Shown here one piece after another: positions 22,683-33,767 of a stretch of DNA of 64,000 bases. The notes beneath the pieces were generated by a model. The model did no database searches. It was not told the origin of the DNA and was given only the letters and a program-made list of their open reading frames with translations. Source of the DNA: Undaria pinnatifida (lineage: Eukaryota; Sar; Phaeophyceae; Laminariales; Alariaceae); assembly GCA_012845835.1 (NCBI GenBank), contig JABAKD010000025.1:22456923-22520922 (forward strand), given 5' to 3'. Position numbers and translations under genes: made by a program. Every line of letters starts with the position of its first letter. Position 1 is the first letter of the stretch.

Positions 22683-23254
22683 GACAAGGACAACTACGTA
22701 GGGAGATGGTTAACATGTGCACAGTGACGCAGAAGGCAGAAGAAATCGCAGTAGACAATTGATGGACGAAACTAAATTGTGGTTGTGTCAAGGACCTGTA
22801 TAGTTCAATGGTGCATAGCGTAAGCAGATGAAATAGCGGCGAGAAGAAGGATTGGAAGAGTTGCATATAGCTGGAAGTTGCGGTGGACGGTGCGAAGCTG
22901 TTGCCGCGAAGTAGACGGGCGCACAGACATGGACGCAGACTAGCACCTATGTTGCCTTGTAGTTGTGCAGAACCTCTGTCCTTGAGTGGATTTTTTTTGT
23001 TTTGGGAACCCATATGAAGAGTCCCAGCACTTAGGAAGGCGTTGTTGTGGTGTTTCCCCGCTAGGGCTGATGTCTTTCGTTGGGCAACTGTTTAGCGCGG
23101 GCAATGCCAATGAACAAAAAACAATGAAGAACGAACACATACAAACACATAAAAACGCTCGGTAAAGGATATGGGCAATTGAGATGCGTGTAGAGAAAGT
23201 GTTGGAAGCGGCCGCACAGAAGTGCAAATCAGGAGAAGGATACAAGTAGAGAAG

Positions 23255-23366
23255 ACTGAGCGTAACGCTGATTTAGCAGAAGACGCGCCTCCGGAGTGAG
23301 CGGCGCGACGGTTGCTTGGTTCTTTTTCTTCGCGTAGCCGCTCCTGTTCGGACGGGGTAGGGTCAC
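23255..23366 (-). CDS. Exon-like segment with a strong splice acceptor
   Basis: On the minus strand the sequence CTTGTCTCCTCTTCAG ends at 23367. It is a textbook polypyrimidine-AG acceptor. The segment after it is open in two frames, one reading RSGYAKKKNQATVAPLTPEA and on to LLLNQRYAQSS. Its charged, balanced composition looks like real protein. No family is recognised. It may belong with 24985-25093 and 20891-21495. Confidence 0.3.
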
Positions 23367-23404
23367 CTGAAGAGGAGACAAGAAGTATATATATCCAATC
23401 GGCC

Positions 23405-24390
23405 AGAGTAATAAACACTTCTACGCACTTAATATCACGTCATTATCTTTCTAGCCATCCATAACGTAGCTTTCACTCATCCCCCCTCCCCCCCTTCAAC
23501 GCCCCCTCCTTCCCCACACCCCGCACGGTCCCCTAGACCCAACACCGCGCCCCTACATATATGGTTAATACGCGCGATCGGAGTATCACACACAATGTTG
23601 CCAAGATGACGTTCGACCAAATCCTTAATCTCATAGTAGCTGGAGTCTGTTTTAATATTACATGTGACCTAAACCTCTTCAAAAACCTCCCCTCCCCCCC
23701 TCTTTTTTTTTTTTTTCCTCGCTCTCTGTTGCTCAAACGCCCCACCTCATATCGAGATCTGCCTGAGTAATAAACGCTTCCACGCGCTGGATATCACCTT
23801 ATTATATTTTTAGAGCCGTCCATGCCGCTGCTGCAATTCCCACCCCCCCCCCGCCCCCAACGCCCCCTCCTCACCCCACCACCCGCACCATCGCCTATAC
23901 CCAACACCAGGCGTTTAGCAAACCCCTACATCTATGCGACCTGAAGCCGTTCCCCCCCCCCTCCCCCACAAGAAGATTTATAGTTTCCACGCACAAGTTG
24001 AGCTGCCCCACCCGTCAATCCCCCCTTCCCACCCTCCCGCCCCCTTTTGATTAAAATCAGGCCCCCACGTCCTTCAAACGTCCGCCCTCCCCTCACCCGT
24101 TATTCGACTTACAGGATTCACTTGATAAGCTGATGCATTTCCTTCCACAGCTGTCAGATTTTGTCTCTCTCATAAACGGGTTTTAACGTTTCCGCGCACA
24201 GACTGCCTAACATCACCCTGTTAACCCTGGTACAAGCTACACTGTAGTTCCAAGGGGAGTCGCCGACCTATATCCTTAACGAGGACACACAGCCCGTAAT
24301 ACGCGCGATCGGAGTATCACACACAGCTTGCAGATATGAGTTTCGACAAAATATTCGACCTCACAGCTGGAGTGTATTTTAATTTCTATA
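23405..24390 (+). repeat. Poly-C family, plus-strand copy
   Basis: It contains C tracts near 23480, 23690, 23845, 23955 and 24010. It also has the blocks GTCCATGCCGCTGCTG, CTGTCAGATTTTGTCTCTCT and CATCACCCTGTTAACCCTGG, and the terminal pair GATGAGTTTCGA / CTCACAGCTGGAGTGTATTT ending near 24385. A first partial terminal block lies at 23568-23665, so the copy contains at least two nested units. Confidence 0.85.
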
Positions 24391-24984
24391 ATATATATAT
24401 TATATCGATCGGGTGTGGATGCACAACGTGAGCTGCGACTATGTAGTGGGCAAGCAAATAAGGATATAAGAGTAAAGGGGAAAGAGTTGCGCAAAGCACT
24501 GGCGTGATACAGAGTCGTGGTGCAAGGGATATAGAGAAGAAAAGCAACAAACCTTGGCTTTTTCACTTTTCCTTTTCATGTTTCCCTTCAAAGAGCATTC
24601 GGGCGTGGCAGGGCTCGGTTGCGTGGGGAACGTTTCCGAGCTCTAAGAGTCACGCGGATTATGCTGCGGCATAATCGGTGATGGATAACGAAGGCACGAA
24701 CGCTTGGGCGTGGAATGTGTTGGGACAAAATAAAGGAGGGGTTTGAGTGTAGAAGTGAATTTCGACCACAGCAAAGGTAGGCGCTGTCTGAAGTACTGTC
24801 CGCAGAAAAACACACAGGGGAGACGTGGGAATAAGAAAGGAAAACGCAGCTGCTGTCTCAAGTGCTGTCAGAACGACAGTTCGCGGAAGCGCAGTGAAAG
24901 AGAACAACCAACCAAAGCCACCGCATGTGAATATTAAGAATGTGTGTTGCCTACATACCTCGGAAATTCAACCTGCACACTCAC

Positions 24985-25093
24985 AACCGGTGTTGGAGTT
25001 CGTCTTGGTCTTGCTTTTGTGTTTGCTCTTCTTGCCCTTCGGCGCGGCAGGCGAGGTCTTGGCCAGGGTTGCAGCAGTGCTTGACGTGGCCAT
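24985..25093 (-). CDS. Possible first exon of an unknown gene, Lys-rich N-terminus
   Basis: The minus-strand ATG at 25093-25091 sits in a strong context (CATCGCCATGGCC). The frame reads MATSSTAATLAKTSPAAPKG then a basic stretch (KKSKHKSKTKTN). It reaches GTGAGT at 24984, a consensus 5' splice site, and would otherwise stop a few codons later. The basic tail could be a nuclear-localisation signal. The next exon is not identified. Candidates lie further left on the same strand. Confidence 0.35.
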
Positions 25094-25544
25094 GGCGATG
25101 TCCTGTGTCGTGTGAGTGCAGCGCACGTATCGGTGTGTGCAAGGGAAAATGCGGGGAATTAAGGAGACTCGCAGCCGTGAGGTTGAAAAGCGTGTACAGC
25201 AGGAGACTACGGGTGTAATTGTGAATAGTGCAGGTGTACATGGAAGCACAGTCAGCAAAGCGGGAACGTTCGGCGGGCGTCTGTGTTCGCGCAGCAGAAA
25301 GCCGATGTGAGAAGCAGAGTTGCAAATGGAATATTGGTGTGTTCAACGGCTGTACCGTAGGAAGCCCATTTTAGATGGGCGATTGGCGCATATCCTCCAT
25401 GTCCTGGGGGAGAGGTCGCAGTCTCGGAAGAGCAAACTTGCCATTTTTGCAGCATATGCCCTTTGGTTCATTGGCGAAAAAGGACACAAGGGGGTTTTCG
25501 TAATGCTCCTGCTCTGGCTCTGTGATTCCGTTTCGATCCGATTT

Positions 25545-25766
25545 TTTTAGGTAGTTATGGGCTCCTTGGTGCACTCCACCGCGATTGTAGCAACAATTTC
25601 CTTACCCTCGTTTGAGGCGGACCTCGTCGCGGAAGTTTGGACATACACGGAGGTGCCTACTTTTAACTTTCAGGTTGCTCGGTTGGTGCTTCCATGGCAT
25701 CTCCGGGAGTCTCACTTGGACGCCGTCTCCGTCCTTAACTTGCGGATTGGTCCAGCTTTTCTTTGA
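25545..25766 (+). other. Short open frame of unknown meaning
   Basis: A 69-codon frame from ATG 25557 (STAIVATISLPSFEADLVAE...) has balanced composition but no motif, no neighbours that explain it and no splice signals I trust. Confidence 0.2.
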
Positions 25767-25849
25767 TTTCTAGCTCCCCAGCTTCGTATTTATTTCGTAT
25801 AGACAAACGTTGTTAAAAATAACGATTTTTTGTGATGAGGTTCATGTAC

Positions 25850-26225
25850 GAAGTATTTTATAACTAATTTTCAAGGACGTCAGCCATGAGTTTGACGAAT
25901 TTCAGGTCAATACTCATCTTTGCAAGCTGCGTTGTTGGTACTCGTAATATACTACTTCGAAGTATATGAGTGAGTTTTTATTGGAAGGTGTCTTATTTTT
26001 TGTCCACTATAAATGGTAAGAATTGGTATTTATACTTTAGGTGGGGAATTTTGAGCTAGGTAAAACATCACATTTTTTTATAAATTTATTACGGTAGTTT
26101 CCACTACTGTACTGCTTCATCATATATATGTATGGTAGGCGGTTTATTTTATAACTAATTTTCAAGGACGTCAGCTGTGAGTTTGACGAAGTTCAGGTCA
26201 ATACTCATCTTTGCAAGCTGCGTTG
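25850..26225. repeat. Direct repeat of ~292-bp spacing, related to the poly-C family terminus
   Basis: The block TTTATAACTAATTTTCAAGG then ACGTCAGC..TGAGTTTGACGAA and CAATACTCATCTTTGCAAGC occurs at 25858-25935 and 26148-26225. The second half is a diverged relative of the poly-C family terminal block. A third copy lies at 46068-46130. Confidence 0.75.
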
Positions 26226-26242
26226 TTTGTTTTTTCCCGATC

Positions 26243-26400
26243 ACACCCGGACTTGAAGCAACGAAGACCAGGCCCATAAGCGAACGGTAGTAGTCTATCT
26301 ACTAGACCTCAACGTCACAGTGACTCTGTGGTGTTCATCTCGGCCCTTCGCTTATCACCGTCTCCTTTTTTTATGAGTATACTATCGCACCTTATATATT
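26243..26400 (-). repeat. tRNA-like SINE S2, copy A
   Basis: On the minus strand it carries a tract of the type TAGTCTAGTAGATAA (A-box-like) and a mutated B box (TTGAAG in place of TTCGAA on the plus strand), preceded by a body containing GGAGACGGTGA. It shares CACAGTGACTCTGTGGTG with copy B. Confidence 0.6.
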
Positions 26401-26417
26401 CCAGACTTACTTTCGCA

Positions 26418-27463
26418 AGGGCAGACGACAAAAGCTGTATACCGCAACCATTCCGCGCCACCACCGTGCGGTACAACAGCAGAATAGACGTAGATTTTCT
26501 ACCCAGCTCCGCAACGCCGATTGGTCAACTCAACATCTGGCCGGTTTTTGACACCAACTCCTTGCGGTACATCATACCGCGGCTTTTGAGATCGGCCGTC
26601 GTCACCGTTTTCTGACGTGGTCCATACCGCTTTCTGGTGGAAAATATAACATGGCTCAGTTCTTATTATTCTTACTTTTCCATGAGGCATCCTTTATACC
26701 ATGGTAGGTTTTGTTTAGTGTATGTGGGTAGAGTATTAGAGGTTACTTTCCGGGCATCTCAAGTGAGTCCAACAAGTTCTTAACTACCAAGTAGTATTAG
26801 TGGTGGCGCCCTCTCCCTGTGTGGATTTCAACAGAATGTGGCGGACGAATACGCAAGGCGGACGAGAGAGCGTGGTATGTATGTGTGCATCGGCAGGGTC
26901 GATGGTGGCGCCATCGGTAGCGAGGATTTCAACGGAATGTGACGTACGAGTTCGCAAGCCGGACGCGAGGGTGTGTGTGCGCGCCCTTGGTCGCCCGCGT
27001 TTAGCGGCGCTGTCACTTCCTGTTTGTCCCTTTCCCCAACCCCTTTCCGCACCATGCCTATCTACACATACGTGTATGTGGGTTGTGCGAGCAATGTATG
27101 GCTGAGCAGCGGTTCGTGCTGTGCCGAAGGGGTGTTGCAATGGTTGCTCTGATAGGATCCGAAATATAAAAGCGCGCAGCACTATGGATGATACATGACG
27201 TGGCGGCCATGGTTGGGAATCGGTCGAAAATTGAAACGGTGTGGGGCGTGAAGACGTGAAGAAGAGCCTCGGGCAAAGTAGGTTCGCATGGTGTATTTTC
27301 CGATGTACCGCAAGGAGTTGGTGTCAAAAACCGGTACGAGGCTGAGTTTACCAATCAATCAGCATCGCGGATGTTGGTCGAAAATCTAGGTGTATTGTGC
27401 TGTACCGCACGGTGGCGCAGAATGGTTGCGGTATGCCGATTTCTGTCGTCTGCCCTTTATACA
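26418..27463. mobile_element. Fold-back element with ~170-bp inverted repeats
   Basis: 26418-26590 on the plus strand matches 27295-27463 on the minus strand. Shared blocks: GGGCAGACGACA, ATACCGCAACCATTC, GCGCCACC.TGCGGTACA and GACACCAACTCCTTGCGGTA. The central 700 bp hold a 102-bp tandem duplication (units from 26803 and 26905, each with GTGGCGCC and GATTTCAACGGAATGTG). No transposase is visible, so this is a non-autonomous inverted-repeat element or a palindromic rearrangement. Confidence 0.7.
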
Positions 27464-27504
27464 AATAAATGTCTATTTATGTATGCGGATCGTTTTTTTT
27501 CTTC

Positions 27505-27650
27505 TCATGACGCCCGGATTCGAACCAACGAACACCACGCTCACAAGCGAAAGTTTATCTACTAGACTACAAAGTCACAGTGACTCTGTGGTGCTCTTCT
27601 CAGCGCTTCTCGCCGACTCTTTTTTCATGAGTATGTTACAAGTATCAATA
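27505..27650 (-). repeat. tRNA-like SINE S2, copy B
   Basis: The best-preserved copy. The minus strand has TAGTCTAGTAGATAA (A box) and GGTTCGAATCC (B box), ~45 nt apart as in tRNAs. The acceptor stem does not pair, so it is tRNA-derived rather than a tRNA gene. The other end has ATACTCATGAAAAAAG. Confidence 0.7.
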
Positions 27651-27756
27651 TGAACGCTTTTTCAATGAGGCCTCCATTTTCCGCACTAACTTTAAGGCAT
27701 TGTCCTCTCCGGACGACAAAATCAATGCTTTCTTTATTGTAAGTTTTTTTTTATTT

Positions 27757-27912
27757 TCGGACGACACCCGCATTCGATCCAACGAACACCAGGCTCATGA
27801 GCGGATAGTCTATCTACGAGAAAACCAGAAAAGTCACAGCCGTGACTGTCACATGCGGTGTTATTCTCAGCACTTCTCACCGTCTCCTTTTTTTATGAGT
27901 ACACTATCAACA
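27757..27912 (-). repeat. tRNA-like SINE S2, copy C
   Basis: The B-box region reads CGATCCAACGAACACCAGG on the plus strand, followed by a CTATCTACGAGA A-box remnant and the shared body up to TTTTTTTATGAGTACACTATC. Confidence 0.65.
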
Positions 27913-27937
27913 ATGTTTTTTTGTTGGTATCATTTTT

Positions 27938-28040
27938 GTTTTTTTCGATAACAACACCGGATCCAAACCCACGCACACCAACCAGGCTCAGAAGCAGACA
28001 GTCTATCCACTAGACCACAAAGTCACAGTCTATTAAAACA
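27938..28040 (-). repeat. tRNA-like SINE S2, copy D (partial)
   Basis: It retains CCGGATCCAAACCCACGCAC, TCTATCCACTAGACCACAAA and GTCACAGT, and lacks the downstream body. Confidence 0.6.
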
Positions 28041-28224
28041 GTGGAGATAGTCCTATAGACTAGACCTACTTTAAAAAAATATCGAATTCCTGAGCGGCCT
28101 CTATTATTTTTCGTTTCCCACACTACATTTAAGATATTATCCTGTCCGGTCGGCTGAGCGGGGGGCGCGGATGCCCGAAACAACGCTTGTCAGCGCTTCT
28201 CAGATTTGATTTTTTTTCCCAATT

Positions 28225-28310
28225 AAATGGTTCGTATCGCGTAAGTTGAGTTTCAACCATTCAATCGGTCGTACTCCCAGTTAACGTTTTTCGACTTTTA
28301 TTATAAAAAA
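28225..28310 (-). repeat. Short dispersed repeat shared with 16655-16735
   Basis: Inverted copy of the 16655-16735 block. It lies between the SINE cluster and a gene-free stretch. Confidence 0.7.
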
Positions 28311-29129
28311 TGAAATTTACAAAGCACCACATACCGGTACTACTGTGCTACACAACAGGTTACACATACCACGTACTGCGTTGGTGTTGGATCACAATGC
28401 ACGCCCAGCTTAGATCAGTCCAGCTATAGTCTATATAGCCCAGCACCGCAGCGCAGCGCCCTTCATTGCTTGTGCGGTGCGGAGCCATGCCTTGCATTGC
28501 TGTGCGGTGCGCTGTGGCGTGTTGCGCTGTACTTTTTCTTTCGAACATAGTCTAGACCAATAGTACCAGGCATAATACGTGTTGTTGTGTACTCTTCTTT
28601 TTGCTTCTTCACTTACCTCTCTCTGTCCCCACATGTTTTCCGCCCACGCAAATGACACCCGTAATGCCTATCAGAACGTGACCCCGCCAACAAGCACATA
28701 GCACAGCACAGGGCAATTTGCTCTGCACAAGCAGCTCTTGGATTTATCAAATCGCTGTGCGCACCAAATCATGGGCCTCTTATTTCTGCCCCCACTACAT
28801 GTCCTAGTTGCATTCTTCCTTGCGCGAGTGAGTGTAGCAGGCATCATCAGCCGCCCGCGCAGCGGAGCCCTTGTACACACACATAGGCGGTTGAATATTA
28901 GTTTTCCTGCTCGTATTTTTGGTCGTTTGCTTTGCTGCGCTGTACCAGGTAGCCCTTAGTTCTGCAGCAGCAGCGTAGAGTAAGCTCCGCCGCTCTCCCA
29001 GGTGCTGCATTAGCAAGGCCAGAGCGTAACACGTGGCTGCGTTGGCGTCGGCAGAGAAAATGGGTTATTTCGCGAGTGAGGTTCGACTATGTTGTTCCCA
29101 AGCGAGGGCGGGAGAGGGCTGATTTAATG
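28311..29129. other. No gene seen
   Basis: Short frames only. A TGCGGTGCG-type repeat occurs near 28440-28520 (GCTTGTGCGGTGCGG, GCTGTGCGGTGCGC). One TACCAGGTA motif lies at 28943. Confidence 0.4.
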
Positions 29130-30190
29130 CATATATATACGCGTATAACAAGCTGCTACATATCTTTGATCTCACAGCCGAAGTGTATTTGAATATTATT
29201 TGTGACCTAAACCTCCTAAAAAATTCCCCCCCCCCTTTTGCTCTCCCTTACTCAAACGCCCCACCAAAAATATCGAAATCTGCCACATTAATAAACACTT
29301 CACGCACAGGATATCACCTCATTATCTTTCGAGAGCCATCCATGCCGCTGTGTCCCCCTCCCCCCCCCCGCCTCGAACGCCCCCTTCTTCCCCATCACCC
29401 GCACCATCGCCTAGACCTAGCACCACACGTATAACAAACCCCTCACCTAAAGCCCTTCCTCCCCCCCCCCCCCCCCCGCCCCCCCCCCGCCCCCACCCCC
29501 CCACCTCCCCCCCAACCCATCCCAACCCCACCCCCTCGAACACTCCACCCTCTCTTTACTCACTGATTGTACGACTTACCCCAGGATATACATGATAAAC
29601 TGATGTATTATTTCCAAAACCGTCACATTTATCCCCTCGAAATAATGTATAGTTTCCAGGCACATATTGAGCTGCCCCCCCCGCCCCCCCCCCCCCGCCC
29701 CCCCTCCCCAACCCCCCCCCCCCCCCGCCCCCGATAACATACTGGTGCCAAAACCGTCAGATTTATCCCCTCGAAAGGATTTATTGCTTACATGCACAAA
29801 TTGCCCCCTTCCCCCCCCCCCCCCCCCTCCAAACCCGCTCGCTTTTGATCAAAATCAGGCCCCCACGTCCTTCAAAACTCCGCCCCACCCCCCTCACCGG
29901 TTATTCGACTTACAATATTCACTTGATAAAAGGATACATTTCCCTTCACAGCTGTCAGATTTTGTCCCCCTCAGAAACGGGTTTTATAGTTTCCGCGCAC
30001 AGACTGACTAAAATCATCCTGTTGACCCTGATAGCTACACTGTAGTTGTAAGGGGAGTCGCCGACCTATATCCTTAATGAGGACACACAACTCGTAATGC
30101 GCGCGATCGGAGTATCACACACACAGCTTGCAAAGATGAGTTTCGACGAAATCTTCGATCTCACAGCTGGAGTGTATTTTCATTTTTTAT
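29130..30190 (+). repeat. Poly-C family, longest plus-strand copy
   Basis: It runs from ATAACAAGCTGCTACATATC through five or more C tracts (29225, 29355, 29460, 29675, 29810). Repeated sub-blocks carry ATTTATCCCCTCGAAA and the pair CAGCTGTCAGATTTTGTCCC / GAGTCGCCGACCTATATCC. It ends with GATGAGTTTCGACGAAATCT and CTCACAGCTGGAGTGTATTT. It is the mirror of 13545-15200. Pro-rich frames are products of the C tracts. Confidence 0.85.
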
Positions 30191-30275
30191 AATATATTTC
30201 CGCGCATTTTGGTGCTGATCGTAGCAGCTACTAATAGCTGGTACCTGGTTGGCATAGATTAGACCCTCAAGTGCC

Positions 30276-30544
30276 GACCCAGGCTACGGTAGGGGGGTCC
30301 CCTCTTGGGCCTTTTATTTCAGTGGCTAGGGGTCACTCGCGCGAGTAACCCCTGTGTTCCTATGCAATCTTACGTTTTCTTTATGTTTTACATTGACGAA
30401 ATCAATCCGCCATGCAAAGGTGATCTAAGCTGCGGCAAACCAAGTTCCTAAACCATCTTCATCCGTAGGGTACAGAGCTACTCGTGCGAGTGGCTCAAAC
30501 ACACCAGTGAAAATGGGGGTACCCCCCCTACCGTAGCCTTGGTC
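30276..30544 (+). mobile_element. MITE with GACC..CTACGGTAGGGGGGT ends
   Basis: 269 bp. The left end is GACCCAGGCTACGGTAGGGG. The right end as reverse complement is GACCAAGGCTACGGTAGGGG. Inside each end is a perfect or near-perfect palindrome centred on CTCGCGCGAG or CTCGTGCGAG. Flanks are TGCC and TGAC, a possible imperfect 4-bp target duplication. A cleaner insertion of the same family is at 48804-49071. It has no coding capacity. Confidence 0.85.
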
Positions 30545-30741
30545 TGACCGCAGTGTGGAAATAACATGTCTGGCCGTGTAAAAGCACACAGGCGGGTATC
30601 TACGTTTACGCAACCCTGTCCTCTTCATTGAGGCGGACATCGGCCGGCCGCGAGAACGGGCTATTGGGGCGGCGCAACGTTTTTGACAGGACTTACGCAG
30701 CAGTGTGATATAGCTGCAATCTGCTTTAACCTGGGGGGTGT

Positions 30742-31126
30742 TGTTATAAGGCTTAGTTTGGGTACCCTATTGGTTAACCTTCTGCAAGTGGTCAAACAGA
30801 CTAATACCCCTCTAATACCTTAACAAATGGCGCTGTCGACATACAATACCATGGGTTTTTGGGTCGTGGGTTCGATCCCCACCATCAACAATAATAATAA
30901 ACTTTTCAGATTTTCCCCATGTCGAACTTGAAAAAACACGCTCCCTGGTATCCCCGGGAAATGAAACGGCTTGGATATTGACAGAGGTCCGCCGTATATC
31001 CGGCCGACCTGCTATCCCGCCGTTTCAGGGGGGGAGAGTGTTATAAGGCTTAGTTTGGGTAAGCCATCATTGGTTAACCTTTTACAAGCGGTCAAAGGAA
31101 CTAATACCCCACAAATACCCTCAACA
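30742..31126 (+). mobile_element. Complete TRIM (miniature LTR retroelement)
   Basis: 385 bp in total. LTRs are 30742-30825 (84 bp) and 31039-31126 (88 bp), each TGTTATAAGG...(A/C)TCAACA-like with TG...CA ends. TGGCGCTGTCGAC starts 2 bp after the left LTR and fits a tRNA primer-binding site. The purine tract GGGGGGGAGAG directly precedes the right LTR. GTGT flanks both sides as a 4-bp target duplication. The 213-bp interior has no reading frame but carries a tRNA T-arm-like hairpin at 30866-30882 (GTGGG, TTCGATC, CCCAC). It would depend on enzymes of another element. Confidence 0.85.
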
Positions 31127-32524
31127 GTGTCCTAATAATAAATCCTAACCCTAACTAACCCATACCTGGTAGGAAACATACCGATGGCTGCTCCCTTAAT
31201 GACGTCCCACTGGGGTGGAATGGTTCAAAAAACACAATAATGTGCATTTCTGCAACCTGCGACGAAGCAAGTTTAGGTTTATCTAGCTCTATTAATACCA
31301 GAACATCATGATGAGGAGACGCAGTGCACCAGGTACCTGTTATTTTGGTTCTGAGGTTCTCTCTATATGCCATGATGCCTCAAGAATGATATTTTTTAAT
31401 GACAAAAAGGTCAAAGTGCAATAATAATAGATGATTACCAACGTGCAGCCCCATTGACAATGATCCAAGCACTAATAATATTATTATGGATAATAGGAGT
31501 AAGATAAGCTAAACTTTCTTGTGGTGAAACACGGTAAGCTGCAACGGAAATGGGCATTTGTCCAGTGAAGGGGTCCCGTCCCCAGCCATTCATGTATGTT
31601 GGACGTACTCACTCCATTGTCAGATTGCTAACAAGAATCCGTCGAAAAGATGGATCGGAGAATTTTGGGGGTTTCGTATATGTGTGGGATGGATCTCCAC
31701 AACGGGATTTTGTGTTGTGGGTTTTTATGTGCCCGAATAATATCACTCCATTTTCGACTCTATATTTGCCTCTACCTTGTGTCTTCTCTGTGTCTCTTCT
31801 ACGGCTACCACGCCAAGGGCTACCACGACCCATCTATATTGCAAGGGCTATCACGCCTTCACCACTGCACGGCTACCACGCCTGTGTATTTACATCCCGG
31901 CTATCACGCCACAGCACCGAGTTCCATTTCCGGGTTATCACACCTGAGCTATCACGCTTCACCACACACGTACCGGGTAAATCGGGTTATCACACCCGCC
32001 TTAGTTAGTAGTTTGTAGTTTACCGATCACCGACTATTACGCCACCTTTCTCCTCCACCTACACCACCACCGGGGCGCCACACGTACCAACCTACTCCAC
32101 AATGTATGTATGTGTTGGACAAAACATGCTACCCCTAGATACGGATAGGGAGGGCGTGCTACGTGCAACAGGGGTATCAATATTGGTATTATAGCAGTTT
32201 CCTTTCCAGTCAACACCTTTTTTAGGACTGAAGGGAGACTCCTTCGCTGATACACAACTACTCAATCCAGTTGTTGTACCCGTCGACAAGCCTCGAAGAA
32301 GAGCTGTGTGTAGCGCTGAAGCACAGAGCACCCTTCGCGTGGCAGAGGGTATTTTTGTTTTTATCACATTCTTCCCTTCCTCGGTGTCTTGTCATTTCGC
32401 CTGCCCGACTCATATCTCGTCTACCCGAACACAGCTCCTTGTCGCACACAAGGCAATCCAATTTGCACCGGGCACACCTTACGAAAATATCAAGAACATA
32501 GTTGTCTTCAACTATTATATATAC
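31127..32524. other. No recognised gene; degenerate GGCTATCACGCC array
   Basis: Between 31798 and 32045 the motif GGCTA(C/T)CACGCC recurs about nine times with changes and irregular spacing of roughly 20-40 bp. In one frame it encodes scattered Gly-Tyr-His. The rest shows nothing I can name. Confidence 0.5.
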
Positions 32525-33125
32525 TCCGGAGTATATTATAAAAATTAAAATACACTCCAGCTATATATAATATGTAGTCTATATTCCCCAACCCCCTCGA
32601 ACACTCCGCCCTCTCCTCACGGGTTGTTCTACTTACAGGGTGTACGTAATAAACGAGTGCATTCCTGCTAAAACCGCCAGATGTATCCCCTTAAGTTACT
32701 TAAAGGATTTACAGCTTCCACGCACAGATTTAGTTGCCCCGCCCGTCCCCCCCCCTCCCCCCCCCCCGCTCCCTCCTGTTCAAACCCATGACCCCACGCC
32801 CTTAATAACTCCGCCCTCCACCCTCCCCTCACCGGTTATACAACTTACAGGATACACTTGATAAACTGATGAATTTCCTTCCACAGCTGTCAGATTTTGT
32901 CCCCCTCAAGAATGGGTTTAATAGTTTCTGCGCACACACTGATTAGAATCGCCCGGTTGACCCTTACAAGCTACAGTACACTGTAGTTCCACGGGGAATC
33001 GCAGACCTATATCCTGCATGAGGAAACACAACCCGTAATATGCGCGATCGGAGTATCGCACACTGCTTGCAACGATGAGTTTCGACACACTCTTCGATCT
33101 CACAGCTGGAGTGTATTTATATGTT
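32525..33125 (+). repeat. Poly-C family, plus-strand copy
   Basis: It shares CAGCTGTCAGATTTTGTCCC, a Thr/Pro-coding C tract at 32745-32770, GCGCGATCGGAGTATCGCAC and the terminal CTCACAGCTGGAGTGTATTT. A small inverted terminal fragment (TACACTCCAGCTATATAT) lies at its left edge near 32550. Confidence 0.8.
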
Positions 33126-33535
33126 TATATATGTAGACTAGTCCTAGCAAAGCTATACTGTACTTCGAAGTATTCCAAACAACGCAAAACAAATAAATTA
33201 TGCAACGGAAAATTCATATTTTAGTCTCGCATACCTGCCGTTTGTTTTGCTTTGTTTCCCTCATTATATTTTATTATTTATTTTCAAGTTTTTATTCGTT
33301 TTGATATAGCTTTTTTCTCTCTTTTATTATGGTCTGGTTTTTGTTTGTTGTGGTCTCGGACCCGATGCGCTAGCTTTCACACGCTTTAACTTGCTTGATG
33401 AGTTGAGACTGTTTGGTTTACTCTGTGTGTTGCGCAGTTTGACCACACAATTTCTATATCTCTAGGATCAAGAATCAGCACAGACTCTGGGTGTACTGAT
33501 GATGCCGTTAAGTAAAAAAACGGTTTAACGTGAAG

Positions 33536-33576
33536 ACAACAACAACAACAACAACAACAACAGCAGCAGCAGCAGC

Positions 33577-33624
<48 letters not shown>

Positions 33625-33664
33625 AAAAACAACAACAATAACGACAACAACAACAACAACGACG

Positions 33665-33710
<46 letters not shown>

Positions 33711-33712
33711 AG

Positions 33713-33767
<55 letters not shown>

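Noticed and set aside
30742-31126. SINE with pol III promoter (GGTTCGATCC box)
   Set aside because: Paired TG...CA LTRs, primer site, purine tract and GTGT duplication define a TRIM; the T-arm-like hairpin is a minor internal feature.
31145-31160. Interstitial telomere repeat (CCTAACCCTAACTAACCC)
   Set aside because: Too short and imperfect to be more than chance.
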